Shown: positions 52,389-60,992 of the stretch, piece by piece
Layout of the letters: every line of letters starts with the position of its first letter
Position numbering within the stretch: position 1 is the stretch's first letter
DNA from: Bradyrhizobium sp. CB1717
Lineage (GTDB): Bacteria > Pseudomonadota > Alphaproteobacteria > Rhizobiales > Xanthobacteraceae
DNA: 64,000 nt
Assembly: GCF_029714325.1 (NCBI RefSeq)
Contig: NZ_CP121666.1
Coordinates: 868,001-932,000 of the forward strand
Direction: 5' to 3'
The notes under the pieces: model-generated
What the model was told of the DNA's origin: nothing
The model's database searches: none
What the model saw: the letters and a program-made list of their open reading frames with translations, nothing else
Made by a program: the position numbers and the translations under genes

Positions 52389-52847
52389 ATGACCGCGCCG
52401 AAGAAGAAAGCCCAGATGTCGGTCTACCTCGACCCAGAGGTCATGAAGACGCTGTCGGCCTATGCCGCCAGGCGCGAGCAGCCGATGTCTTTCATCGCCG
52501 AAGCCGCGATCGCGTCCTTCCTGTCGCCAGATGCCGACGAGCGGAGGGAGGCTGCCATTGCCAAGCGACTCGATCAAATTGATCGCCGCATCGCGCGGCT
52601 GGAGCGCGACATGGGAATCTCGGTCGAAACCTTGGCCTTATTCGTCCGCTTCTGGCTCACAACAACACCGCCACTCCCCGAGCCGGCTGCAAAAGCCGCA
52701 CGGGCGCAGGCCGGAGCGCGTTACGATAATTTCGTCGCGGCGCTCGGGCGACGGCTCAGTCAGGGGCCGAAGCTGCGGCAGGAGATCCCGGATGACGTTG
52801 ATGGCGTCCAGTTCCGCCCAGAACCAGCGCAGGGCGAGGGCAAATAG
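52389..52847 (+). CDS. CopG-like ribbon-helix-helix protein
   Basis: A 152-residue protein with an N-terminal RHH fold: KAQMSVYLDPEVMKTLSAYA, then ARREQPMSFIAEAAIASFLS. A helical coiled-coil-prone stretch (KRLDQIDRRIARLERDMGIS) follows, and then a C-terminal tail. In alphaproteobacterial ICEs this gene sits between traG and trbB. Here the trb genes do not follow; the next gene is a Nudix hydrolase on the other strand. It starts 7 bp after the traG stop. Confidence 0.85.
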   Translation: MTAPKKKAQMSVYLDPEVMKTLSAYAARREQPMSFIAEAAIASFLSPDADERREAAIAKRLDQIDRRIARLERDMGISVETLALFVRFWLTTTPPLPEPAAKAARAQAGARYDNFVAALGRRLSQGPKLRQEIPDDVDGVQFRPEPAQGEGK

Positions 52848-53040
52848 CGACGGGAGCCAGACGAGCTCGGCTCCACTTGTATCAGCAGATTATCGGGAAA
52901 GGAGCGGTGCTCGCTAAGACCGCTGTCGACAATGCGGATCATGCAAGGGTTCTCGTATGACACATTCATACCGGCGTTGGCTCTAATGGGACGCCAACCG
53001 GGTAGCTCGGCCGGGCAGGCGGCTAAGCTCACGGGGCAAG

Positions 53041-53664
53041 TCACTCAAAAAAGGTGGGTAGAGTTAGATCGCGAGCATACAACAACGCGCGCTCGATATC
53101 CTGGCGGATCACCCGCCCCGTCGACAAAGGAGGAAGACTTTCGATTGCAAAGAAGCCCACTTCAGTCGTTTCATCCCCTGGTCGTGGTGCCGCGTCGTCC
53201 AGGCGTTCGCATAGGAAAAAGAGCTTGTAGAATTCTCGTACGTCAGGATCATAGCTTCCGATACCTTTGTATCTAACAGCGTACAACCGCTTCGCGGCAA
53301 CGCGAATGCCCGCTTCTTCCCATATCTCCTTCTCGGCGTTGCGAGCTGGCGACCGACCTACATCGGCGAAGCCACCAGGCAATGTCCACAAGCCATCGCT
53401 TCTCTCTCTTACAAGAAGTACGCGTTCTTCTTCGACCACGGTCCCGCGGACATCGACCTTCGGTGTCTCATAACCGCGGGCAAAATCGGAAACCAGCGCT
53501 CTGATCCGATTGAGCGGGACACTTCCGAGATCCGCCAGCATCCGCTGGGCAATGTCCCCGATCTCTTGATAGCGCTGTCTGTCATACTCGTCCCGACAGT
53601 AGTAACAGCCGGTCGACGCGATAGCCTGAAGTCGCTTGGCCAAGGAGAGCCATTGTGATTCCAT
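53041..53664 (-). CDS. Nudix hydrolase with N-terminal Nudix_N domain
   Basis: A 207-residue protein: residues 1-60 match the helical Nudix_N-like region (WLSLAKRLQAIASTGCYYCR, YQEIGDIAQRMLADLG). The Nudix box is LWTLPGGFADVGRSPARNAE then KEIWEEAG, with Lys in place of the usual Arg before Glu. The family hydrolyses nucleotide-sugars, ADP-ribose or related diphosphates. The inner ATG at 53664 is preferred because similarity starts there; an ATG 10 codons upstream is possible. It is 322 bp after the APH-like gene and may or may not belong to its operon. Confidence 0.8.
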   Translation of the reverse strand: MESQWLSLAKRLQAIASTGCYYCRDEYDRQRYQEIGDIAQRMLADLGSVPLNRIRALVSDFARGYETPKVDVRGTVVEEERVLLVRERSDGLWTLPGGFADVGRSPARNAEKEIWEEAGIRVAAKRLYAVRYKGIGSYDPDVREFYKLFFLCERLDDAAPRPGDETTEVGFFAIESLPPLSTGRVIRQDIERALLYARDLTLPTFFE

Positions 53665-53985
53665 CTTGCATTCCAAGTCGGACTGACACGTCAACGTTCT
53701 CGATACCAGAGCTATTATGGCGCCGGAGTTTCCGTATTGCGAGCATCAATTCACAGGACCGTCGTTGTTGAACTCAGGCTATCACCACCATCAGAGAGTA
53801 GATTTAGGATTCCGAGGTGTCGTCAAGCGGCTTTCGCCTGTCCTGTTTCTTGGAGCGGAACGTCGCTCGCAAAACTCGGCCTCAAAAAGCACTCAATATT
53901 CTAGGCTGTTTCGGATGTGATTCTCAGCCCAATCACGCTTCCGCTCTCAATCCGCGTCTGGATCGCGATACTATCCAATCATCCC

Positions 53986-55080
53986 TTAAGAACAAAAAGA
54001 GGTCATATGGGCGCGATCCTGCCAAATTCGCAAGAACAGTTCCCAAGTGATGCGCGCGAGCCCAGCAAATTCCTTTTCTCTGTCTTTGCAATCCGCGCTG
54101 TCAGCACGAAACGGTACCCGCCCTGTTATCGCGAGACAGTAGCGTGCCGCCAAATTGAAGATGATCCGTCTCATGGCAGCCAGCAGAACACGCCCGTTCA
54201 CATAGATCTCTACGTGCTGACGAAAGTCTCCCGCCGCCAGCCCCTGGCGATAGCCAGAAATCCCAGCACGGATAAGCCGTTCTGTTTGGTTCATCCAGTA
54301 TTGTGGTTTGGAGAGATTCAGACGATCGCCGGACATCAGTGCGGCACGAAGGGCATCGCCCAGTTCGTCCGCCAACGTCATGAACCCCATCGTGTCGAGA
54401 TCGATAAGCCCAATTGCAAAATTGCGATGAGAGTCCATGACTATATTCGAGAGTTGTAAATCGCCGTGTCCTTGGATCAGGGGCGTTTCGTCCTTCAACG
54501 CCTCCCTTTCAGCTCGCCAAAAACCAAGAATTTCGGATGCTATCTTCGATACGTCTCTCTCTATTGAGGCATGTGCGAAATCTGTCGCCAGCCATTCCAT
54601 GATATGCACCGTCGACTGAACATCAGCTATCGGCCAGCGAGTATTTGGCTCAGCTAGATTTATCGCGGAATGAAATCTGGCAAAAAACTCAAATAGATGA
54701 TCGATCTTCGCCGCGTCGAGAGGCGGTGTCGGGTGCGCCCCAACTAACCACGTTGACACTCTGCACCTGAGCCCTCCTACCAAGAGCGCGCTATTCTCAC
54801 CGTAACTCGTACGCACCAAGCGGGGAACGTTGATTCCGACTGATTGTAACACTGGGTATTTTTCCATCCAACGAGCCTGCGGCCCGCTGCGATTTGTAGG
54901 CGGCATAATTTGTATGCTGAACACCCCAGCTTCAGTATTTGCCTGCCAGGTTCGATTGATGATGCCACCCCGTACCTCCCGAATTGCATGTATCCGTCCT
55001 AACCGATAGTGCTGAGAAGCGATAATAGCGACGTCTTTCGCACGATAGCTGTGAAACTCAGAAGGAACCATGCTTCGCAC
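53986..55080 (-). CDS. APH-fold kinase (aminoglycoside/choline/N-acetylhexosamine kinase type)
   Basis: A 364-residue protein with the protein-kinase-like APH fold. GGIINRTWQANTEAGVFSIQ is the N-terminal nucleotide-binding strand region, TPLIQGHGDLQLSNIVMDSH holds the HGDxxxxN catalytic loop, and GLIDLDTMGFM holds the metal-binding Asp. The layout resembles NahK-like N-acetylhexosamine 1-kinases and homoserine-kinase-II types. In this cluster it could phosphorylate a sugar or cyclitol, or act in self-protection. The start is GTG at 55080 or ATG at 55071. The gap to the phosphatase gene is 6 bp, so they are co-transcribed. Confidence 0.8.
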   Translation of the reverse strand: MRSMVPSEFHSYRAKDVAIIASQHYRLGRIHAIREVRGGIINRTWQANTEAGVFSIQIMPPTNRSGPQARWMEKYPVLQSVGINVPRLVRTSYGENSALLVGGLRCRVSTWLVGAHPTPPLDAAKIDHLFEFFARFHSAINLAEPNTRWPIADVQSTVHIMEWLATDFAHASIERDVSKIASEILGFWRAEREALKDETPLIQGHGDLQLSNIVMDSHRNFAIGLIDLDTMGFMTLADELGDALRAALMSGDRLNLSKPQYWMNQTERLIRAGISGYRQGLAAGDFRQHVEIYVNGRVLLAAMRRIIFNLAARYCLAITGRVPFRADSADCKDREKEFAGLARITWELFLRIWQDRAHMTSFCS

Positions 55081-55086
55081 TCCGCT

Positions 55087-55659
55087 CTAAGTAAGGAGCG
55101 ACATGACCTCATCCACTTCTCGCCGACGATGCGTTCCACGGAGAGTCTCTACCCACTCAGGTCGTTCGCGAAGCGTGGCCAGCCTAGTCGCAACGCCAAT
55201 TTCTGATAACTTTCCGCTAGCTCCGAGGATCTTGTCGGCATAGGACAGCATCAAACTGTTGGGCCAGGCATTTGGGCGGTCGCGGCGTAGCCAGCCCGGA
55301 ATGTCCGCGATGGGAATGGCATCCAACATGTATGCGGCAACAGCCGCAGCAGCTACCGAGCGCGACAATCCCATATGGCAATGGATCAATAGCGTTGAAC
55401 GGTGATCGATTGTCTTTTGCACCAGGCGAATCCAGCGCTCCATGTCATCGCATGTCGGCAATATGCGCCCCTCAATCGGCTCGATCACGTCATGGAACAC
55501 AAAAATTTCATGGACATGAAACGTGAATTTGAACGAGGGCTTTTCGAATGATCGATCGGGGTCAAGAAAGCTTGATACCGTGTGCACGGAGGTAGTCGAG
55601 GCCACCGCATCCGCCAGGCTATAAATGCGGGGCAACCTCTGGTTCTCGTAATCAATCAT
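55087..55659 (-). CDS. Dual-specificity/tyrosine phosphatase-family protein
   Basis: A 190-residue protein with the signature P-loop LLIHCHMGLSRSVAAAAVAA (HC-x5-R-S, nucleophile Cys) at about residues 98-115. The general-acid region FVFHDVIEPIEGRILPTCDD has Asp residues. The fold is that of small dual-specificity or inositol-type phosphatases. In a carbohydrate cluster it may remove a phosphate from a cyclitol or sugar intermediate; a protein-phosphatase role is equally possible. It lies 39 bp after the MurB-like stop. Confidence 0.78.
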   Translation of the reverse strand: MIDYENQRLPRIYSLADAVASTTSVHTVSSFLDPDRSFEKPSFKFTFHVHEIFVFHDVIEPIEGRILPTCDDMERWIRLVQKTIDHRSTLLIHCHMGLSRSVAAAAVAAYMLDAIPIADIPGWLRRDRPNAWPNSLMLSYADKILGASGKLSEIGVATRLATLRERPEWVETLRGTHRRREVDEVMSLLT

Positions 55660-55698
55660 AGTGGACTGGTCCGAAATAGGACGAACAATAACTCAAAC

Positions 55699-56721
55699 TC
55701 ACCAAATCCGGATCTCGGATTCCAAAGAAATTCCGAAAAGAGTCGCAACATCGTTTCGGACTCGTTCCATGAGCGCGAGGATATCGTCCGAACTTACCCC
55801 ATCCTCGACGCAGACAAAATTCGAATGTATCGGGGAGATGAACGCTTTTTTCTCACGCAGGCCGCTTAATCCGGCTTCATCGATTAGATATCGGGCGCTT
55901 ATTCCCCTGGGATTCTTGAACATGCAGCCAGCGCTTTTGCTCGTCAGCGGTTGGCTACTCCTCTTTTCGGAGAGGGATTCCTTATACCGTCTCCGTAGCC
56001 GAGCGACCTCATCCCGGCGAAATTTGAAACTAGCATGGGTAACTATCACATTTACAAGCGAGGTGCGACGATAATCGAAATCGATTGTAGCTCGCTGGAG
56101 CATTTCTGGTTCGCCTTCCACATTCAGGATTTCCACGGTATCAACCCATTGTCCCACGTCGCCTGCTCGGCCTCCGGCATTGCAGACGCAAGCGCCTCCC
56201 ACCGTTGCAGGCACGCCCGCCAAATGCTCCAGACCGTGCAAGCCCTTCTTCAGACAATACCCAATCAGCGTCCCTAGTTTTGTGGCCGCGCCGCAACGGA
56301 CGATATTGTCATGCGATGCAATCTGATTGAATCCGTTACCGCAAAATTTCAAGATTAATCCCTCGATGACGCCGTCACGGCAAAGGACATTGGCTCCTTC
56401 TCCCAGCACTCTAATAGGTATCGCCCGTTCGCGTGCCCAGCGATATAAAGATATTAATTCTGGCATGCTCGTGGGCTCAGAATAATACTCGGCGACGCTC
56501 TGCGTCGCAAACCATGTGTGCTCTTTGAGCGAAACGTACTTGCGAACGTTCATCGCCATATGATTTGCATGGTGCATTGGGTAAGCTTTCTTCCGAGGAG
56601 CAAACTCGCTCTGACCCGTTGACACCGTGCTAGGGTGCCTCTCGAATCGAGAGGTCCTCAATTCGATCCCGGTTGAGTGGCAATCCTTATCGCGAATTAA
56701 GGGAAACGCTTCGGCGCTCAT
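55699..56721 (-). CDS. MurB-like FAD-dependent enolpyruvyl-sugar reductase
   Basis: A protein of up to 340 residues with MurB (UDP-N-acetylenolpyruvoylglucosamine reductase) features. The FAD-binding part has IRVLGEGANVLCRDGVIEGL and LEHLAGVPATVGGACVCNAG, then FDYRRTSL with the conserved Tyr. SKSAGCMFKNPRGISARYLI has Cys where Ser is usual, and there is a C-terminal LESEIRIW Glu. A housekeeping murB should exist elsewhere in the genome, so this is a paralogue. The start may be ATG 56721 or the internal ATG 56577, which is nearer the usual MurB N-terminus. It follows the MurA-like gene by 19 bp. Confidence 0.82.
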   Translation of the reverse strand: MSAEAFPLIRDKDCHSTGIELRTSRFERHPSTVSTGQSEFAPRKKAYPMHHANHMAMNVRKYVSLKEHTWFATQSVAEYYSEPTSMPELISLYRWARERAIPIRVLGEGANVLCRDGVIEGLILKFCGNGFNQIASHDNIVRCGAATKLGTLIGYCLKKGLHGLEHLAGVPATVGGACVCNAGGRAGDVGQWVDTVEILNVEGEPEMLQRATIDFDYRRTSLVNVIVTHASFKFRRDEVARLRRRYKESLSEKRSSQPLTSKSAGCMFKNPRGISARYLIDEAGLSGLREKKAFISPIHSNFVCVEDGVSSDDILALMERVRNDVATLFGISLESEIRIW

Positions 56722-56740
56722 ATCCAGGATCTTCTGTATA

Positions 56741-58069
56741 TTATGAGGACCGCCGCCCAGGACGGATCATGAGAGGATCGGCACCGCTCTCTCCAATATC
56801 AAAAATTTGCGCTCCCAAATCTCTTAGCTTCGCTGGAAGGTCCTCATAGCCGCGTCTCAGGGCGCTTGCCCCGAAGACGCGGCTTTCGCGGTTGTGAATT
56901 AGGCCGCTTAAGACCAACGCTGCACTTTCGCGGATTCCCGTTGCTCGCCAGTAACCGCCCGTCAGATTCCCGCCTCCACGAACATGGAGAGTTGCGCCGT
57001 CAATAGCGGCGTCAAGCCCGGTCCGAATGAGCTCGCGGACGTGGTCGAAGCGATCAGGATAGATGGTCTCAGAAAGTCTACAAAGTCCTGGAGCGACTGC
57101 CATCATCGAGATAAGTGGCGGGCCAAGGTCCGAAGGAAACATTGGAAACGGCCCGGTCATAACGGAGAATGCATATCGGGGAGGTCCCTTGATCTCCACA
57201 TGTGACGCTCCTTCTTTGATCGAACATCCCGCCTCGACGAATGGTGAAATAATGTTGTTCCACGAGGCCCTTGCTAGACGTGGCAGCCGAACGTGGCCAC
57301 CGGTAGCCACAGCGGCAGCGGCGTAAGTTCCAAAAGCGACCCGGTCGACCGATACACTCCAGATATCCGGAGATCGGGCGGCCGGGCCTCTTACGCGAAG
57401 GCGATTCGGTCCCTCGTCGATGATTTCTATCCCCGCCGATCTAAGATAGTCGGCGAGCTCCAGAACCTCTGGCTCCCGGCTAATCCCAAGCAGATCGCTC
57501 ACACCATCGCAAAACGCAGCGATCAAAAGAGCCAAGGCGGTAGGAGTAATGCCTCCAGGCCGATCATTTACGTCGACGACGCCGGCGCGAGGCGGGAGTC
57601 CAAAAATTTCAAGGCCGGTACCTTGTTCGCGCACGTCCAAGCCAAAGCCGCGCAGCACAGCAAAATGGCGTTTTAGATCGCGTCCTTGCAGCCGATCGCC
57701 ACCAATTCCTGGAATCACAACACGGGATCCGCGTAACACCGCGGCCGCAATCACATAGACCGAACCGCGCGACATCAGAGCCTCTGTGCCCAGTTCGCTG
57801 GTCTTGCCCCATTCCGCGAATGCGATATCGAGTACCCCCTTCTTCAGTTCGGCGGTTGCTCCAAGTCGTTTCAAAAGCGCGATCTGAACTTTAACGTCCG
57901 CGATGCGCGGCACATTCCGCAACTTGCCGCCATTTGGCATAAGACTCGCTGCTACAATCAGCGGAAGGGCGGCATTCTTCGAACCCTCAACGACCAGCTC
58001 ACCTGCCAACGGCAGCCTCGTTCGCTTTATGAGAAAGTCATCGGTAGCGTGGTCGGTGAAAAAGCTCAT
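56741..58069 (-). CDS. MurA-like enolpyruvyl transferase, divergent
   Basis: A 442-residue EPT-fold protein aligned by eye to MurA. VEGSKNAALPLIVAASLMPN carries the catalytic Lys/Asn pair (Lys31, Asn32). TGPFPMFPSDLGPPLISMMA retains the Asp corresponding to Asp305, and GIRESAALVLSGL the C-terminal Arg region. The usual PGGC...RPVDLH loop is VVIPGIGGDRLQGRDLKRHF (117-136), so the PEP-binding Cys (Cys115 in E. coli) is missing and an Asp is two positions on. It may act on another acceptor than UDP-GlcNAc. It is the first gene of the leftward operon. Confidence 0.85.
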   Translation of the reverse strand: MSFFTDHATDDFLIKRTRLPLAGELVVEGSKNAALPLIVAASLMPNGGKLRNVPRIADVKVQIALLKRLGATAELKKGVLDIAFAEWGKTSELGTEALMSRGSVYVIAAAVLRGSRVVIPGIGGDRLQGRDLKRHFAVLRGFGLDVREQGTGLEIFGLPPRAGVVDVNDRPGGITPTALALLIAAFCDGVSDLLGISREPEVLELADYLRSAGIEIIDEGPNRLRVRGPAARSPDIWSVSVDRVAFGTYAAAAVATGGHVRLPRLARASWNNIISPFVEAGCSIKEGASHVEIKGPPRYAFSVMTGPFPMFPSDLGPPLISMMAVAPGLCRLSETIYPDRFDHVRELIRTGLDAAIDGATLHVRGGGNLTGGYWRATGIRESAALVLSGLIHNRESRVFGASALRRGYEDLPAKLRDLGAQIFDIGESGADPLMIRPGRRSS

Positions 58070-58277
58070 GCTTGGCCCGAGAGCGGCGTACAGATCCCAA
58101 CGTGCCGGAGCAGGCTTCGGTCCAGCCTGAGCCGTTCATCCCGATCCGCAATAGATGCGTTTCGAACGCGGATTACAAACACCAGAAATGGTAGGTCGTC
58201 CTTGGATTGACTTACTAGACCTTTCACGTAGCGTTGCGGCCACTCGCCGACCGTAAGACAGCTTGACGGTGGTCAGG
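58070..58277. promoter_or_regulatory. Divergent promoter region of the two operons
   Basis: A 208-bp gap between the start codons of the MurA-like gene (leftward) and the cyclase gene (rightward). It must hold the promoters for both operons. No named operator was recognised, and no -35/-10 pair can be assigned with confidence in this GC-rich sequence. Confidence 0.5.
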
Positions 58278-59447
58278 ATGATAGATCGTCAATTGGCGTT
58301 GTACTCCTCATACGAGCATAGCTTCGTAGCGGAAGTCTTCGGGGATCTTCTCGATTCTCGGCTGGACTTATGGATCCAACGACACATTGCTCGGAGAACC
58401 GCACTTGTTGTGACAACGCCAACGGTCAATCGCATTTATCGCGAGCCAATCCTCAAGAGGCTTCAGCAAGCCGGTTGCCAACCCCGGTGGATTGTCAAGG
58501 ACTGTTACGAAGGGTCGAAGGTCATGGAGTTGGTGTTGGGGGTCTGCGAAGCTGCGGTGCAGGCAAACATCGATCGTGGAGGTGTACTGATTGCTCTCGG
58601 CGGTGGAGTCTGCTCCGATATCGTTACGCTTGCATCGTCATTGCTTAGACGCGGGATCTCGCATGTGCGAATCCCTACGACCTTAATAGGCCAGATCGAC
58701 GCTGGAATAGGACTCAAAGGCGGGGTGAACTTCGGCGTTCATAAGAACTACCTTGGTTGCTTCTATCCGCCTGATGCTGTCGCTATCATTCCGTCCATTC
58801 TGAAGACGCTAAGCGCGGATGGTGTTCGGCAAGGTCTGGCAGAGATGATTAAGGTGGCGTGCACCTCAGATACAACGCTCTTCAAGAACCTCGAGACGGC
58901 CCGGCCGGGCGAGATTGAGGCGCAGATCAAGTCGGGCCACGCGCAGACTAACGATATGATCCGTCGGGCAATATGCGCAATGATCGCCGAGTTGTCCAAA
59001 AATCCGTTCGAAAGAAAGGGATACGAGCGGGCCGTAGATTTTGGACATACCCTGGCGCATCCGCTGGAGGCCTCGACCGGTTACACCCTGCATCACGGCA
59101 TGGCAGTCGCGGTTGATCTTGCATTCTCGGCCTTACTGTCCCGGGGGCTTGGATGGCTCGATGCGAGATCCTGTGAACGTATAATCGGTACACTTCGCTC
59201 CTGCAGGCTGCCTCTTTGGCACGAGAACGTGACTGAACAACTGATCCACGACGCTTTCATGACCAACGCCAAACATCGCGGTGGTGAAATCAACATGACG
59301 CTTCCCACGGGAATAGGAACATACGCATTTCTGAAGAACGAGAAGCAATGCCCATCGGGTCTCATCACAGTCATTCTGAATGAGCTCCGACAAAGGCAAA
59401 AAGAAGCGACAGCTGCACAGCCTGAAGCGAGACGCACAGGATTTTAA
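58278..59447 (+). CDS. Sugar phosphate cyclase, 2-epi-5-epi-valiolone synthase-like
   Basis: A 389-residue dehydroquinate-synthase-fold enzyme. NAD/zinc site: GGVLIALGGGVCSDIVTLAS (101-120; EEVS-type GGGVCxDI instead of the GGGxxGD of DHQ synthase), LIGQIDAGIGLKGGVNFG (137-153), GLAEMIK (Glu189), DFGHTLAHPLE (His257), and HHGMAVAVD (His273). The last part, KHRGGEINMTLPTGIGTYAF, also fits EEVS/DDGS relatives. EEVS cyclises sedoheptulose 7-phosphate to 2-epi-5-epi-valiolone, the first step of C7N-aminocyclitol pathways. 2-deoxy-scyllo-inosose synthase is less likely, since its GGGLTGN motif is absent. The ATG at 58278 follows CAGG; TTG 58263 is an alternative. Confidence 0.82.
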   Translation: MIDRQLALYSSYEHSFVAEVFGDLLDSRLDLWIQRHIARRTALVVTTPTVNRIYREPILKRLQQAGCQPRWIVKDCYEGSKVMELVLGVCEAAVQANIDRGGVLIALGGGVCSDIVTLASSLLRRGISHVRIPTTLIGQIDAGIGLKGGVNFGVHKNYLGCFYPPDAVAIIPSILKTLSADGVRQGLAEMIKVACTSDTTLFKNLETARPGEIEAQIKSGHAQTNDMIRRAICAMIAELSKNPFERKGYERAVDFGHTLAHPLEASTGYTLHHGMAVAVDLAFSALLSRGLGWLDARSCERIIGTLRSCRLPLWHENVTEQLIHDAFMTNAKHRGGEINMTLPTGIGTYAFLKNEKQCPSGLITVILNELRQRQKEATAAQPEARRTGF

Positions 59448-59542
59448 GCCGCTCTCCCAGACCAACAACACAGGTCGCAGGCGTTAGACAAAACTCTTCT
59501 ATGATCACCAAACTCAAACATCTACTAAGGACGCAGGAAGTT

Positions 59543-60310
59543 ATGGCCGCAGCATATCACAAAGAGCCGAAAGGAGCGCTGCATGTGCGGGGCATGATTT
59601 TCGACGTGGATGGCACCGTTGTCGACTCGGAACTAGCGAGCGAACGCGTATGGCGTCGCTGGGCAATTCGGCGTCATGTTGATCCCGAACGACTTCTTGC
59701 TACCGCCCGGGGACTTAGGACAATTGACACTCTCCGCCTTTTCTGTCCGCCTGGCGTGCGTCTGGAAGACGAGCTTGCCGATCTCAAGCGCGAGGAGTTT
59801 GTCGAGACAGAAGCTGTCACTGCTGTGGCCGGTGCTGCGGAGTTTCTCGCAGGCCTTGCGCCAGAGCGGTGGGCCATCGTGACATCAAACACACGGTTGG
59901 TGGTTGAGGCGCGACTGCGCCATGTAGGGCTTCCTGTTCCTCGCGTCCTTGTCTGTGCTGAAGACGTGTCAGCGGGAAAACCTGACCCCGAAGGATATAT
60001 TAAGGCAGCTGCAGCCCTGGACTGCCCGCCAGGGGCCGCTCTCGCCTATGAAGACTCGCCAGCAGGAATTGAAGCCGCGCAACGCGCCGGTATGGAAGTA
60101 ATTGCGATATGTCCGCCGGGGAGGGGGGACGTTTCTTACAAGGGATTCGCAATTCGGAATTTTGTCGGCCTGAAGGTCACGTTATGCCCGGGCAGATGGA
60201 TGAGCGTGAACTTGCCGCCCGGAGATTCTGCGGAGGGCGCGCTGATAGATGGTGCGGAGCCAAGTTCTGCCGTCATTCGCCCCGCGCTCAGGTGCCAGGC
60301 AGGGTTGTGA
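59543..60310 (+). CDS. HAD sugar phosphatase, YfbT/GPP-like
   Basis: A protein of up to 255 residues of the HAD family (beta-phosphoglucomutase-like subgroup, cap C1). MIFDVDGTVVDSELASERVW has the nucleophile and acid/base Asp pair, WAIVTSNTRL has motif II, and AEDVSAGKPDPEGYIKAAAA and LAYEDSPAGIEAAQRAGMEV have motifs III and IV. It is close in layout to E. coli YfbT sugar phosphatase. It probably removes phosphate from a cyclitol or sugar phosphate in this pathway. The ATG at 59543 follows GCAGGAAG and is preferred; 59501 or 59594 are alternatives. Confidence 0.85.
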   Translation: MAAAYHKEPKGALHVRGMIFDVDGTVVDSELASERVWRRWAIRRHVDPERLLATARGLRTIDTLRLFCPPGVRLEDELADLKREEFVETEAVTAVAGAAEFLAGLAPERWAIVTSNTRLVVEARLRHVGLPVPRVLVCAEDVSAGKPDPEGYIKAAAALDCPPGAALAYEDSPAGIEAAQRAGMEVIAICPPGRGDVSYKGFAIRNFVGLKVTLCPGRWMSVNLPPGDSAEGALIDGAEPSSAVIRPALRCQAGL

Positions 60311-60335
60311 ATCGGCTAAAGCTGGGAATGCTCAT

Positions 60336-60992
60336 ATGGGTCTCGCCCTGTTCGATGACTTCGAAGAAGCCCACGCACAACTCGCAACCGACCTGGTCCA
60401 GATACTGGAAGACGGTCTCGGCCAGCGGCGCTTGGCTCTTTGCGGTGGCCGCACTCCCGAACCCGTCTATGAGAGATTGCGGGAAGGCTTGCTTGCGCGA
60501 GGGGCCGATTGCAGCGAATTTCGAGTGTACGTGACCGACGATATCCTTTCGTCGCGAGCGAACGAACGCATGATACGGCGGCTGCTTTGTGATCCGCTCG
60601 CCATCTCGTGTATCGCGCCAAGTACAGACGAAATGGCCGCATTGCGCGTCCAGTGCACCGAGGCGCCCCTGTTTCACGCTGTTGTCCTTGGCGTGGGCGC
60701 TGATGGTCATACTGCGGCCCTCTTCAATGCCGCCGACAGTGATTGTGAAGAGGACGTTCTGCACACGGTCTCTCCGTCAGGAGAGGCGCGGATCTCGCTA
60801 GGGCTGAGTGCTCTAGCGCAGGCTCGAAGAATCTTCCTGGTTGCTGCGGGCGCCGATAAGTCGGGCGCGGTTGAACAATTGTTTTGCGGAGGCATGAGCT
60901 CCGGAGCGATTATCGCTAGATGGTCGCAAACCACATGCGTTTTCGACAAGGCCGCCGGATCTTTGATATCGAGATCGGAGAATACGACATGA
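60336..60992 (+). CDS. pgl: 6-phosphogluconolactonase-like protein
   Basis: A 218-residue protein of the 6PGL/GlcN6P-isomerase fold: LALCGGRTPEPVYERLRE (phosphosugar-binding), FRVYVTDDILSSRANERMIR, and FHAVVLGVGADGHTAALFNA with the catalytic His of 6-phosphogluconolactonase. The family makes 6-phosphogluconate in the oxidative pentose phosphate pathway. The WGDER-type segment is VTDD, so a different lactone could be used. It sits between a phosphatase and an aminotransferase gene; its TGA overlaps the next ATG (ATGA). Confidence 0.82.
   Translation: MGLALFDDFEEAHAQLATDLVQILEDGLGQRRLALCGGRTPEPVYERLREGLLARGADCSEFRVYVTDDILSSRANERMIRRLLCDPLAISCIAPSTDEMAALRVQCTEAPLFHAVVLGVGADGHTAALFNAADSDCEEDVLHTVSPSGEARISLGLSALAQARRIFLVAAGADKSGAVEQLFCGGMSSGAIIARWSQTTCVFDKAAGSLISRSENTT

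Noticed and set aside
58278..59447. 2-deoxy-scyllo-inosose synthase or ordinary dehydroquinate synthase
   Set aside because: The GGGVCSDI motif and the HRGGEIN...LPTGIG C-terminus fit EEVS-type cyclases; the GGGxxGD/GGGLTGN motifs of the other groups are absent. Not excluded without a tree.
60336..60992. Glucosamine-6-phosphate deaminase
   Set aside because: Shares the fold, but LGVGADGHTAALFN is the 6-phosphogluconolactonase form of the motif.
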